DNA from: Paracoccus endophyticus
Lineage (GTDB): Bacteria > Pseudomonadota > Alphaproteobacteria > Rhodobacterales > Rhodobacteraceae
NCBI RefSeq assembly: GCF_003286075.1
Contig: NZ_QLUV01000004.1
Coordinates: 62,001-126,000, forward strand
Direction: 5' to 3'
Length of the DNA: 64,000 bases
Made by a program: the position numbers and the translations under genes. Shown here piece after piece: positions 19,519-28,009 of the stretch. Numbering within the stretch: the stretch's first letter is position 1; each line of letters opens with the position of its first letter. Below the pieces are notes generated by a model, which ran no database searches, had not been told where the DNA came from, and was given only the letters and a program-made list of their open reading frames with translations.

Positions 19519-20281
19519 CCCCGGCGTCCATGTCCAGATCGACAAGCTGGCGCGCCGCTATGTCGCGGCCGGGGGCCTTGGGATGGACGTGCTGGCCAGC
19601 ATCGGCGGCAGTGCGCAGGGACTGATCGCGCGGCTGCCCGGCTTTGTCCGCAGCCGGCTGGACGACATCACGCTGGCCGGGCTGAACCGCGCCTTCGGGG
19701 CCGCCACCCGGTCGCGGCGGCTGGTGCGCGACCGCGGCGACTGGTTCAACCGGCTGGCGTCCACGGTGTCGGGGGCCGCGGGGGGCGTGGCGGGCCTGCC
19801 CGGCGCAGTGATCGAGCTGCCGCTGATGATCACCATGCTGCTGCGCGCCATCCTGGACATCGCGGCCGAACACGGGCTGGACCCCGAAAGCGAGGAGGTC
19901 AGGGCCGAGGCGCTGCGCGTCTTTGCCGCCGCGGGTCCGATGGCCGAGGATGACGGCACCGACCTGGGCCTGCTGGCCGCCAAGCTGTCGATCACCGGCC
20001 AGACCGTGCAGGGGCTGATCGCCCGCATCGCGCCGCGCCTGTCGGCGGTGCTGGGGCAAAAGCTGGCCGCGCAGGCGACGCCGCTGTTCGGGGCGGTGGC
20101 GGGGGCGTCGATCAACTATACCTTTGCCCGGTACTATCAGGAAATCGCCCGCGTGCATTTCGGGCTGCTGCGGCTGGCCAACGAGACGGGCCTGACGCGC
20201 GAGGCGCTGACCGAGGCGCTGACCGACCGGATCGAGCAGTTGCAGGACGAGCGGGCCGTCCGGCGCGCGCGGCGGGCCTAG
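19460..20281 (+). CDS. EcsC family protein
   Basis: The 273-residue protein matches the EcsC family (annotated after the Bacillus ABC-transporter-linked protein; biochemical role unclear). Conserved blocks are the central ARGSRRLVRDRG/DWFNRLASTVSGAAGGVAGLPG segment, a hydrophobic helix (VIELPLMITMLLRAI), and the C-terminal GAVAGASINYTFARYY block. Translation could begin at ATG 19460 or, with better Shine-Dalgarno spacing to AAAGGA, at ATG 19466. The gene starts inside the end of the GNAT gene. Membrane association is likely from its hydrophobic segments. Confidence 0.85.
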   Translation: MPMPAPRITPRQAILPPIDDPGVHVQIDKLARRYVAAGGLGMDVLASIGGSAQGLIARLPGFVRSRLDDITLAGLNRAFGAATRSRRLVRDRGDWFNRLASTVSGAAGGVAGLPGAVIELPLMITMLLRAILDIAAEHGLDPESEEVRAEALRVFAAAGPMAEDDGTDLGLLAAKLSITGQTVQGLIARIAPRLSAVLGQKLAAQATPLFGAVAGASINYTFARYYQEIARVHFGLLRLANETGLTREALTEALTDRIEQLQDERAVRRARRA

Positions 20282-20323
20282 GACCGCGCCGCGCCTGACG
20301 GGCGCATCCTGTCACGCGCGCCT

Positions 20324-20364
20324 GCCCCACGCGCCCGCCCCACGCGCGCGCCCCACCCACGCGC
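20324..20364. repeat. Short imperfect tandem repeat, about 13 bp
   Basis: GCCCCACGCGC occurs at 20324-20334 and 20337-20347, with a third interrupted copy ending at 20364. It lies in the gap between two convergent genes. It is too short and simple to infer a function. Confidence 0.5.
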
Positions 20365-20384
20365 CCGGTCGTCCGGCTGCGGGC

Positions 20385-21929
20385 CTAGTCCTCGGTCATG
20401 GCCTCCAGCGCCAGGGGGGCGGTTTCGACCGTCAGGTCCTCGGTGCCCAGGCCGCGCTGCGGCCGCGCCAGGCGCGCGCGCGTCACCCACAGCAGCCGGT
20501 CCTGCGCGCGGGTGATGGCCACATAGGCCAGGCGCTTCCACAGCGGCAGTCCGGCCTCGACCCGGTTCGCCCAGGCGGCGGCCGAGATGTCGGGCGCAAA
20601 GACCTGCACGTCGGGCCACTGCGACCCCTGCGCCTTGTGGATCGTGACCGCCGCGCCGTGCAGGAAGGCCGCGCCCATGCGCGCGGCATAGGGGATGAAC
20701 GGCTCGTCCACCTCGGGCGTCTCGATCTTGATGATGCTGGCGGCCGACAGCCGCGGCTCGTCGGCGCCGATCACGTGCAGGCGCGAAAAGCCGGGTTTCT
20801 TCCCCGGCCCCAGATAGATGACCTGCGCGCCCTTGATCAGGCCCCGCGCCTCCAGGTCGATGCGCTTCTTGCGATGCTTCAGCGGCAGTTCGATCCCGTC
20901 GCAGATCAGCGGCTCGCCGGGCAGCAGCGCATCGCCCGGCGCGCCATGTGCGGCGCGGAACGCCGTGATCAGGCGCACCCGCGTGGCGTTGCGCCAGACC
21001 AGCACGGGCGAGCGCGCCATCAGGTCGCTTTCCACCCGTTCCGCCCAGACCACGCGCGGGTCGCGCGCGGCTGCGTCGCGCACCAGCCGCTCGAACGCCG
21101 CGAAATCGACGTCCGGGTCGCCCAGCGCGTGGGCCAGGTCCAGGATCGGGCTGTCGTCGGCCTGCCGATGGACGCGGTGCAGCGTCAGTTTCTGCGGGGC
21201 GGCCAGCCGGTCGAACACCATTTCCCCCGACTGGCCCACGGGGGCGAGCTGCGCGGGATCGCCAAACAGGATCAGCACCGGGAAGATCTCGCGCAGGTCG
21301 TCGAACTGGCGTTCGTCCAGCATCGAGGATTCGTCGATCAGCCCGATGTCCAGCGGATCGTCGCGCCGTTTCCAGCCCTGAATGAAATCCGACCCCCGCA
21401 GCCCCGCCGCGGCCAGCGCGCCCGGGATCGAGCCGTGCTGGTCGTAAAACAGCTTGGCCCGGTCCATGGCGTCGTCCGCCATCCCCTCGATCACCGGGCG
21501 GGTGCCGGTGCCGGCCAGCCAGTCGGCCAGCTTTTCATACTCGGGGTCATAGACCGGCGTGTACAGGATGCGGTGGATGGTGGTCGCGGGAACGCCCCGC
21601 ATCCGCAGAACGAAGGCCGCCTTGTTCGTCGGCGCAAGCACCGCCAGCGTGCGCGTGTCCTTGCGGCGGCGGGATTCGTAATCGCCGCCCACCACCTGCA
21701 CCCCCGCGGCGCGCAGGGCGCGGGTCAGTTCGGCCAGCAACAGCGTCTTGCCCGACCCCGCCTTGCCCAGCACCGCCATGACGCGGCCCTTGCCGGGCTG
21801 GGCGGGGGCGATCTCCTCGGACAGCAGGTCGACGCCCGCGGCAGCCAGAACCTCGGCCAGGGCGTCCCACGCCTCGGCCTGGTCGGGGGAAAGGGCGGGC
21901 GGACCGGGACGGGTGGGGGCGGGCTGCAT
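20385..21929 (-). CDS. RecD-like ATP-dependent helicase (SF1)
   Basis: The 514-residue protein has the superfamily 1 helicase layout. Walker A is GKAGSGKT at residues 55-62, Walker B LIDESSM near residue 178, motif III-like LFGDPAQLAPV follows, and the C-terminal UvrD/RecD-type box contains TIHKAQGSQWPDV and VAITRAQDRLLWV. A RecD/Pif1-type DNA-unwinding role is inferred. ATG 21929 leaves a short Pro-rich start before the motif; a long in-frame upstream extension is arginine- and glycine-rich and not part of the family. No recBC is in the window. Confidence 0.87.
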   Translation of the reverse strand: MQPAPTRPGPPALSPDQAEAWDALAEVLAAAGVDLLSEEIAPAQPGKGRVMAVLGKAGSGKTLLLAELTRALRAAGVQVVGGDYESRRRKDTRTLAVLAPTNKAAFVLRMRGVPATTIHRILYTPVYDPEYEKLADWLAGTGTRPVIEGMADDAMDRAKLFYDQHGSIPGALAAAGLRGSDFIQGWKRRDDPLDIGLIDESSMLDERQFDDLREIFPVLILFGDPAQLAPVGQSGEMVFDRLAAPQKLTLHRVHRQADDSPILDLAHALGDPDVDFAAFERLVRDAAARDPRVVWAERVESDLMARSPVLVWRNATRVRLITAFRAAHGAPGDALLPGEPLICDGIELPLKHRKKRIDLEARGLIKGAQVIYLGPGKKPGFSRLHVIGADEPRLSAASIIKIETPEVDEPFIPYAARMGAAFLHGAAVTIHKAQGSQWPDVQVFAPDISAAAWANRVEAGLPLWKRLAYVAITRAQDRLLWVTRARLARPQRGLGTEDLTVETAPLALEAMTED

Positions 21930-22085
21930 GCCGCATCCTAGCCGCCGGGACGCCAGCGGCAAGCAGGCCCGCAGGCGTGCGCGCCACCATCCCCGTGTCG
22001 ATGCGGCGAAACCCCCGCGCCCGCACGGCGTTCCGTTTCGCATCAGACCCGGCCCCCGGCCCGCCAACGCAAGGAAAGACACACC

Positions 22086-22394
22086 ATGAGAGACCGATAC
22101 CGCCGCCCCGACTCGACCCTGCCCCTGCTGGCCCTTGCGGGGCTTGCCGCGCTGGTCGTGTCGTTCCTGCGCGACAGCCCGCCCCGCCGCCACGGTTCGG
22201 CACCGCGCCGCATCCCGGACGGGCTTGCCGCCATCGACCCCCGCGTCGCCGAGGGCACCGAGGCGCTGTCCACCCCCGGGTTCGTGCGCCCCGCCGGCGC
22301 CGAGGCGATGCGCGACCGGCCCCGCCGCTGGAGCAAGCTGGACGAGGAGATCGACGAATCCTTCCCGGCCAGCGATCCGCCCGGCAACTACTGA
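22086..22394 (+). CDS. Small membrane-anchored protein with DESFPASDPP motif
   Basis: The 102-residue product has a short N-terminal hydrophobic helix (about residues 11-27, STLPLLALAGLAALVVSFL), an arginine/proline-rich middle, and the ending WSKLDEEIDESFPASDPPGN. The DESFPASDPP motif recurs at the C-terminus of many short uncharacterised proteobacterial proteins. AAGGAAAG precedes the ATG at good spacing, so expression is likely. No function is known to me. Confidence 0.72.
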   Translation: MRDRYRRPDSTLPLLALAGLAALVVSFLRDSPPRRHGSAPRRIPDGLAAIDPRVAEGTEALSTPGFVRPAGAEAMRDRPRRWSKLDEEIDESFPASDPPGNY

Positions 22395-22864
22395 AGGCGC
22401 CCCTGCACCGGCCCCGCCGCGCCCTGCCGCAACGGCCGGCGCGGCCCCCTGCCAAGGCGCGCGCGCCGTGGCGTGCGGGGCAAGCGGGACCTGAACGGTG
22501 GCCGGGGACCAAAGCGCCGGGCCGTGGCGGGACACGGGTTCACGGCCCGACGGCGAAGGGAAACTAAGAAGCAGCCCCGACGATCACCGACCCGCCCATC
22601 GCCCGCACCGGCTGGACCCGCCACGACATTAACGGAAGGCCGAGCCTGTCGGGACCCACTGCCGGCGCAGGCATCCTGTTCCTGCCGACCGACGCGGGGA
22701 TCGGCGGCCTCTGGCCGCCATTCGTCAGGGCGATCCTGACCGGACCCTTGACGTTTCAGTCGCACCGCTGTCGCGGGTCGTCTTGTCGTCCCGTTGCCCC
22801 GGCAGCGGCATCCCCGTCGTGATCCTGCCCCGATGCCGCCCGTGGGGGTCAGCGGGGCAGGGGA
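22395..22864. other. 470-bp region without a supported gene
   Basis: The gap separates the small membrane protein from the 3' end of the leftward two-gene unit. Frames are open by chance because of high GC, with no motif and no Shine-Dalgarno site. I see no RNA gene or clear terminator. Confidence 0.55.
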
Positions 22865-23137
22865 TCAGCGGTGGATCCCGTGTTCCTTCAGCATCCGCCC
22901 AAGGTCGCGCACGATGATGCCGTTGATCAGCCAGTCGCCCACGATCTTGCCCTTGCCGATCGGCTCGACAACCATGCCGCCGGCCAGGTCGAACCGCGCG
23001 AGTTCGGTCAGAACCGCCGTCCGCATCGTGGATTCCAGTCGGGCGACCTGATCGTCGCTCAGGTCCAGCCCCTCGAGCGACACCTCCAGTTTGCGGGCGC
23101 CGCGTTCGGGTTTCCGGTCTTCGCCTGGGGGGTGCAT
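22865..23137 (-). CDS. Small protein of unknown function, second in Cys-rich unit
   Basis: The 90-residue protein is unknown to me. It has a charged N-terminus (PPGEDRKPERGARKLEV), a predicted helix around residues 25-46 (LSDDQVARLESTMRTAVLTELARFDL), then a glycine-containing stretch VVEPIGKGKIVGDWLINGIIVRDLG. A strong Shine-Dalgarno sequence (GGAGGAG) precedes ATG 23137, which supports real translation. It lies 24 bp downstream of the cysteine-rich gene on the same strand and very likely shares its promoter. It could be a partner or substrate of that protein; this is a guess. Confidence 0.7.
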   Translation of the reverse strand: MHPPGEDRKPERGARKLEVSLEGLDLSDDQVARLESTMRTAVLTELARFDLAGGMVVEPIGKGKIVGDWLINGIIVRDLGRMLKEHGIHR

Positions 23138-23161
23138 GTCGTCTCCTCCTGTTGCTGTGGG

Positions 23162-23554
23162 TCACGGGAATGTCGGCGACGCTGCGGGCGGTTCCCGCTC
23201 GACGGCGACGTTGGTGATGACGGCGGGGCAGCGCAGGCACACCTGCTGCCCGTGCTGGGCGTGCCAGCGACAGGTGGCGCGGATGCCGCAGGCCGGGGGC
23301 TCTGCGACCCGGGCCGCGTGTTCCATCAGCGAGGCGCCGAAGCGGCAGTGGCCGTCCCAGTTCTCGCAGCCCGATTCGGCGCAGGGTCCGGCGAACCGGA
23401 AGCGGGCCTCGGGCGGGCCGCGTTCCGCGGCAGCGGCGATGAAGGCGTCATCGATCAGCAATGGCTCGGCCAGGATCGAAACCCCGCCCGAGCCATCCAC
23501 CATGCCGATGAAAAGCGCACCCGGACGGGCGCGCGCACTGGGACAATGGCGCAT
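23162..23554 (-). CDS. Cysteine-rich protein of unknown function
   Basis: The 130-residue protein (from ATG 23554; ATG 23578 is also possible) has a short N-terminal region leading to GALFIGMVDG, then a cysteine cluster: CAESGCENWDGHC and CGIRATCRWHAQHGQQVCLRCP. The spacing CxxxxC...C, then CxxxxxC...CxxC with intervening histidines suggests metal binding, perhaps an iron-sulfur or zinc site. No family name comes to mind. The longer in-frame ATG at 23632 overlaps the -35 of a good promoter, so it is unlikely to be the start. It is followed by the 90-residue unknown gene. Confidence 0.7.
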   Translation of the reverse strand: MRHCPSARARPGALFIGMVDGSGGVSILAEPLLIDDAFIAAAAERGPPEARFRFAGPCAESGCENWDGHCRFGASLMEHAARVAEPPACGIRATCRWHAQHGQQVCLRCPAVITNVAVEREPPAASPTFP

Positions 23555-23600
23555 GGCAATACCGCAAGAAGGTTGCATCTGTCGGTGCCGTCGAGTCTGA

Positions 23601-23628
23601 AGACTACCGCAACGCGAGGACTTGTCAA
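23601..23628 (-). promoter_or_regulatory. Promoter for the cysteine-rich two-gene unit
   Basis: On the minus strand a perfect TTGACA (-35, 23623-23628) is followed after 16 bp by TAGTCT (-10, 23601-23606). Transcription would begin near 23594, upstream of ATG 23578 and 23554 and downstream of ATG 23632. Confidence 0.6.
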
Positions 23629-23680
23629 CCATGCGGCGAGGCCGGGGCGCCCGGCCCCGGCCTAAACTGGGCTGCGGCCC

Positions 23681-24973
23681 TCAGGCCTTGCGGCCGGCCT
23701 CCAGCGCATCCTCGAACGTCCGCAGGCCAGTCGTCGGCGCCTGGACCAGCACCGCCATGTTGCCGGGCTTGTGCTCGTTGCGCATCATCTTGACATGGGC
23801 CTGCGGGATCTCGGCCCACGGGAAGACCTCGGACATGCAGGGGTCCAGCCGGCGTTCCAGCATCAGCCGGTTGGCCGAGGCGGCCTGCTTGAGATGCGCA
23901 AAGTGCGACCCCTGCAGGCGCTTCTGGTGCATCCACATGTAGCGGACGTCGAAGGTGCAGTTGAAGCCGGTGGTGCCGGCGCAGATCACCACCATCCCGC
24001 CCTTCTTGCAGACGAAGACCGACACCGGGAAGGTCGATTCGCCCGGGTGTTCAAAGACGATGTCGACGTTCTGGCCCTTGCCGGTGATGTCCCAGATGGC
24101 CTTGCCGAACTTGCGGACCTCGTTGAACCAGGTCTTGTATTCCTCGCTGCCGACCTTGGGCAGCTGGCCCCAGCAGTTGAAGTCCTTGCGGTTCAGCACG
24201 CCCTTGGCGCCCAGGCCCATGACGAACTCGCGCTTGTCCTCGTCCGAGATCACGCCGATGGCGTTGGCGCCCGCCGCGTTGATCAGCTGGATCGCATAGG
24301 ACCCCAGGCCGCCCGAGGCGCCCCAGACCAGCACGTTCATGCCGGGCTTCAGCTCATGCGGCTCGTGCCCGAACAGCATCCGATAGGCGGTGGCCAGCGT
24401 CAGGGTATAGCAGGCCGCTTCCTCCCAGGTCAGGTGCTTGGGGCGGGGCATCAGCTGCTGGGCCTGAGCGCGGGTGAACTGGGCGAAGCTGCCGTCCGGC
24501 GTCTCGTAGCCCCAGATGCGCTGCGAGGGCGAATACATCGGATCGCCGCCGTTGCATTCCTCGTCGTTGCCGTCGTCCTGGTTGCAATGGATCACGACCT
24601 CGTCGCCGACCTTCCAGTTGCGGACCTTGTCGCCGACCTTCCAGACGATCCCCGAGGCGTCCGAGCCCGCGATGTGATAGGGCTGCTTGTGGACGTCGAA
24701 CATGCTGATCGGCACGCCCAGTCCCGCCCAGATGCCGTTGTAGTTGACGCCCGCCGCCATCACGAGGACCAGCACCTCGTTGCTGTCGATCTCCCAGGTG
24801 TCCACGACCTCGACCTGCATCGCCTGGTCGGGTTCGCCCTGGCGGTCGCGGCGGATCGCCCAGGCATACATCTGCTTGGGCACATGGCCGAGGGGCGGCA
24901 TCTCGCCGATTTCATACAGATCCTTGACCGGCGCGTCATACGGGGCGATCGAAGTCGGGGCATCCAGGGCCAT
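23681..24973 (-). CDS. ccr: Crotonyl-CoA carboxylase/reductase
   Basis: Ccr reductively carboxylates crotonyl-CoA to ethylmalonyl-CoA with NADPH and CO2, the key step of the ethylmalonyl-CoA pathway of acetyl-CoA assimilation. The 430-residue medium-chain dehydrogenase-like protein has the family start MALDAPTSIAPYDAPVKDLYEIGEMP, the GVNYNGIWAGLG block and the NADPH loop VWGASGGLGSYAIQL. ATG 24973 was chosen over ATG 24979 because AGGAA lies seven bases before it. It is divergent from ecm, the mutase acting later in the same pathway. Confidence 0.97.
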   Translation of the reverse strand: MALDAPTSIAPYDAPVKDLYEIGEMPPLGHVPKQMYAWAIRRDRQGEPDQAMQVEVVDTWEIDSNEVLVLVMAAGVNYNGIWAGLGVPISMFDVHKQPYHIAGSDASGIVWKVGDKVRNWKVGDEVVIHCNQDDGNDEECNGGDPMYSPSQRIWGYETPDGSFAQFTRAQAQQLMPRPKHLTWEEAACYTLTLATAYRMLFGHEPHELKPGMNVLVWGASGGLGSYAIQLINAAGANAIGVISDEDKREFVMGLGAKGVLNRKDFNCWGQLPKVGSEEYKTWFNEVRKFGKAIWDITGKGQNVDIVFEHPGESTFPVSVFVCKKGGMVVICAGTTGFNCTFDVRYMWMHQKRLQGSHFAHLKQAASANRLMLERRLDPCMSEVFPWAEIPQAHVKMMRNEHKPGNMAVLVQAPTTGLRTFEDALEAGRKA

Positions 24974-25043
24974 CGGCATGTTCCTTGCAATCGTGCCGCG
25001 ACGCAGAATCGCGGGCGTTCCAACGGCAGGGCTAATCTGCGGC

Positions 25044-25082
25044 ACGCAACATTGCAATAGGTGCGGCGGGTCAAGACGCAAC
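25044..25082. promoter_or_regulatory. Candidate regulator sites between ccr and ecm
   Basis: An ATTGCAAT palindrome (25051-25058) lies beside ACGCAAC at 25044-25050, with a second ACGCAAC at 25076-25082, 32 bp (about three helical turns) away. A further TTGCAA is at 24985-24990 near the ccr start. ScfR-family regulators such as PccR recognise TTTGCAAA-like sites, so a relative could act here. This is inference. Confidence 0.4.
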
Positions 25083-25146
25083 AATATGTCGGTTCCTTGA
25101 TGATCCTGTCTGCCTCATCTTCTCAGCCGCGCCGCAGCGCAGCGAA

Positions 25147-25175
25147 TTGACGGTGAAGCATCCTGTCCTTTAACT
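25147..25175 (+). promoter_or_regulatory. Probable ecm promoter
   Basis: TTGACG at 25147-25152 (five of six consensus bases) is followed after 17 bp by TTAACT at 25170-25175 (three of six), 36 bp before the ecm ATG. Confidence 0.45.
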
Positions 25176-25211
25176 GGCCCGGACCGTAACAATCTTGCGA
25201 AGGCGCGCCCC

Positions 25212-27188
25212 ATGGCCCAGACCACCGCCCAGCCCACCCGCGACAAGCCCTGGCTGTTCCGCACCTACGCCGGCCATTCCACCGCCGCGAAGTCGAACGA
25301 ACTCTACCGCACCAACCTGTCCAAGGGCCAGACCGGCCTGTCGGTCGCCTTCGACCTGCCCACGCAGACCGGCTATGACAGCGATCATGTGCTGGCGCGC
25401 GGCGAGGTGGGCAAGGTCGGCGTCCCTGTCTGCCACCTGGGCGACATGCGGACGCTGTTCGACGCGATCCCGCTGGAACAGATGAACACCTCGATGACGA
25501 TCAACGCGACGGCGCCGTGGCTGCTGTCGCTGTATGTGGCGGTCGCCGAGGAGCAGGGGGCGGATGTCGCAGCCCTTCAGGGCACGGTGCAGAACGACAT
25601 CATCAAGGAATACCTGTCGCGCGGCACCTATATCTGCCCGCCCAAGCCCAGCCTGCGGATGATCACGGATGTCGCGGCCTATACGGCGCAGCACCTGCCC
25701 AAGTGGAACCCGATGAACGTGTGTTCCTATCACCTGCAGGAGGCGGGGGCGACGCCGGAGCAGGAACTGGCCTATGCGCTGGCGACCGGCATCGCGGTGC
25801 TGGACGACCTCAAGGGCAAGATCGCGCCCGAGGAGTTCCCGGCGATGGTCGGGCGCATCAGCTTCTTCGTGAACGCGGGCATCCGCTTTGTGACCGAGCT
25901 GTGCAAGATGCGCGCCTTTACCGAACTGTGGGACGAGATCTGCCGCGACCGCTACGGCATCGAGGACGAGAAATACCGCCGCTTCCGCTATGGGGTGCAG
26001 GTGAACAGCCTCGGCCTGACCGAGCAGCAGCCCGAGAACAACGTCTATCGCATCCTGATCGAGATGCTGGCCGTCACGCTGTCGAAGAACGCCCGCGCCC
26101 GCGCCGTGCAGTTGCCCGCCTGGAACGAGGCGCTGGGCCTGCCACGCCCCTGGGACCAGCAGTGGTCGCTGCGGATGCAGCAGATCATGGCCTATGAGAC
26201 CGACCTGCTGAAGTTCGGCGACCTGTTCGACGGCAACCCCGTGGTCGCCGCCAAGGTCGAGGCGCTGAAGGACGGCGCGCGGGCGGAACTGGCGCTGCTG
26301 GACGGAATGGGCGGCGCGATCGCGGCCATCGACTACATGAAGTCGCGGCTGGTCGAATCGAACGCGGCGCGGCTGAACCGGGTCGAGGACGGCGAGACGA
26401 TCGTGGTCGGCGTGAACCGCTGGCAGCAGGGCGAGCCTTCGCCGCTGACAGCGGGCGACGGCGGCATCATGGTGGTCGATCCGGCGGTCGAGGCCGACCA
26501 GATCGGCCGGCTGAACGACTGGCGCGCGTCGCGCGACGCGGGCGCGGTGCAGGATGCGCTCGACCGGCTGCGCGCGGATGCCCAGGCCGGGCGCAACATC
26601 ATGCCGGCGTCCATCGCCGCGGCGAAAGCGGGCGCGACCACCGGCGAATGGGCGGGGGTGATGCGGCAGGTCCACGGCGAATACCGCGGCCCCACGGGCG
26701 TGTCCCCCAACCCGTCGAACCGCACCGAGGGGCTGGAGCCGATCCGCGAGGCGGTGGATGCGGTCAGCAGCCGGCTGGGGCGGCGGATGAAGTTCGTGGT
26801 GGGCAAGCCCGGCCTTGACGGCCATTCCAACGGGGCCGAGCAGATCGCCTTCCGCGCGCGCGACTGCGGCATCGACATCACCTATGACGGCATCCGCCTG
26901 ACCCCCGAGGAGATCGTGGCCGCGGCCCGCGACCAGCAGGCCCATGTCGTCGGCCTGTCGATCCTGTCGGGCAGCCACCTGCCGCTGGTCCGCGATGTGA
27001 TGGACCGGATGCGCGAGGCGGGCCTGGGCGGCACGCCCGTGATCGTGGGCGGCATCATCCCCGAGGACGATGCGGTGCAACTGCGGGCGATGGGCGTGGC
27101 GCGGGTCTATACGCCCAAGGATTTCGAGCTGAACCGGATCATGATGGACCTGGTGGCGCTGGTGGACCCCGAGGCGCAGGCGGCCTGA
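25212..27188 (+). CDS. ecm: Ethylmalonyl-CoA mutase
   Basis: Ecm is a coenzyme B12-dependent mutase converting (2R)-ethylmalonyl-CoA to methylsuccinyl-CoA. The 658-residue protein has an N-terminal TIM-barrel catalytic domain (AFDLPTQTGYDSDHV, NTSMTINATAPWLLSLYV, YICPPKPSLRMI) and a C-terminal B12-binding domain with the DxHxxG motif in GLDGHSNGAEQ near residue 535, followed by the GLSILSGSH loop. Length is typical of ecm rather than methylmalonyl-CoA mutase, and pairing with ccr supports the call. It ends 20 bp before a bidirectional terminator. Confidence 0.97.
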   Translation: MAQTTAQPTRDKPWLFRTYAGHSTAAKSNELYRTNLSKGQTGLSVAFDLPTQTGYDSDHVLARGEVGKVGVPVCHLGDMRTLFDAIPLEQMNTSMTINATAPWLLSLYVAVAEEQGADVAALQGTVQNDIIKEYLSRGTYICPPKPSLRMITDVAAYTAQHLPKWNPMNVCSYHLQEAGATPEQELAYALATGIAVLDDLKGKIAPEEFPAMVGRISFFVNAGIRFVTELCKMRAFTELWDEICRDRYGIEDEKYRRFRYGVQVNSLGLTEQQPENNVYRILIEMLAVTLSKNARARAVQLPAWNEALGLPRPWDQQWSLRMQQIMAYETDLLKFGDLFDGNPVVAAKVEALKDGARAELALLDGMGGAIAAIDYMKSRLVESNAARLNRVEDGETIVVGVNRWQQGEPSPLTAGDGGIMVVDPAVEADQIGRLNDWRASRDAGAVQDALDRLRADAQAGRNIMPASIAAAKAGATTGEWAGVMRQVHGEYRGPTGVSPNPSNRTEGLEPIREAVDAVSSRLGRRMKFVVGKPGLDGHSNGAEQIAFRARDCGIDITYDGIRLTPEEIVAAARDQQAHVVGLSILSGSHLPLVRDVMDRMREAGLGGTPVIVGGIIPEDDAVQLRAMGVARVYTPKDFELNRIMMDLVALVDPEAQAA

Positions 27189-27207
27189 CCGCCCCGTCGC
27201 GCATGAA

Positions 27208-27232
27208 AAAGGGGCGCTTGGGGCGCCCCTTT
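27208..27232 (+). terminator. Bidirectional terminator between ecm and fasciclin gene
   Basis: AAAGGGGCGC at 27208-27217 pairs with GCGCCCCTTT at 27223-27232; A-run and T-run flank the stem so it can stop both converging transcripts (ecm rightward, fasciclin gene leftward). Confidence 0.85.
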
Positions 27233-27256
27233 CCCTGTCGTGCCGTGCGCCCCGGC

Positions 27257-27781
27257 TTACGAGGCCGGCAGCAGGACCCCGTCGATGACGTGGACCACAC
27301 CGTTCTTGGCCTCGAGGTCGGCGGCCGTCACCGTGATCGGCGTGCCGCCTGCGCCCCCGATCATCACCTTGCCGTCGGCCGTGGTGGCGGTCAGGCGGCA
27401 CTTGCCCAGCGTCGTGATCTCGGCCGTGCCGCCGCCGTCGGTGATCATCTTGGCCACGTCGGCGGCCATCGCCTTGGCCTCGACGACGTGGCAGCCAAGA
27501 ACCGCCACCAGCTTGTCCTTGTTCTCGGGCTTCAGCAGGTCGGCCAGCGCGCCCTCGGGCAGGGCCGCGAAGGCCGCGTTGGTGGGGGCGAAGACGGTGA
27601 AGGGACCGGCGCCCTGCAGCGTCTCGGCCAGCCCGCCCGCGGTGACGGCCTGGACCAGCGTCGTATGGTCGGGCGAGCCGGCCGCGATGTCCACGACGGT
27701 CGCGGGCATGTCCTGGGCCGAGGCTGCGCCCACCCCGACTGCAAGAAGGGCGGCGGCGCCGAGGGTCTTGGCGAAAAGCAT
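27257..27781 (-). CDS. Secreted fasciclin-domain protein
   Basis: The 174-residue protein has a cleavable signal peptide (MLFAKTLGAAALLAVGVGAASAQ, cut near residue 22) and a single FAS1 domain with GPFTVFAPTNAAFAALP and the closing NGVVHVIDGVLLP, hallmarks of fasciclin repeats. FAS1 proteins are extracellular or periplasmic adhesion-like proteins; the bacterial role is not established. Two cysteines (in GCHVVE and GKCRL) could form a disulfide. CAGGAGGA precedes the ATG. It is monocistronic between ecm and the flavoprotein gene. Confidence 0.93.
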   Translation of the reverse strand: MLFAKTLGAAALLAVGVGAASAQDMPATVVDIAAGSPDHTTLVQAVTAGGLAETLQGAGPFTVFAPTNAAFAALPEGALADLLKPENKDKLVAVLGCHVVEAKAMAADVAKMITDGGGTAEITTLGKCRLTATTADGKVMIGGAGGTPITVTAADLEAKNGVVHVIDGVLLPAS

Positions 27782-28009
27782 GAAGTCCTCCTGTTGGTTA
27801 TCGTGGTCCGTGTGTCAGAGGATATGGGGACCCTCTGCCGCTTGTGACAGGATGTCGCTATCACGTTCTCGTGACCACGGGATGACGGTCCCGGACTGGT
27901 CGGGATGATTGCGGGCGCGCAGCGCCGCCCTGGTCATGCGGGGATTGTGCCGTTTCGCGCCGGACGGGGGGCGCACAGCCCGGATGGCCGCGCGCCCCGG
28001 GCTTTGGAA

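Noticed and set aside
20324..20364. The short GCCCCACGCGC repeat as a CRISPR or mobile-element end
   Set aside because: Only two to three copies of about 11-13 bp, no spacers or nearby cas or transposase genes.
21930..22535. Upstream extension of the RecD-like helicase frame
   Set aside because: Sequence before ATG 21929 is non-family and overlaps the small rightward gene at 22086.
22473..22739. An 89-codon frame in the 470-bp gap
   Set aside because: No Shine-Dalgarno site, no motif, arginine-rich composition.
23555..23632. Longest start (ATG 23632) for the cysteine-rich gene
   Set aside because: It overlaps the -35 hexamer of the likely promoter, so it would lie outside the transcript.
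25170..27401. A 743-codon minus-strand frame over ecm
   Set aside because: Antisense of ecm; low-complexity His/Arg/Gly composition.
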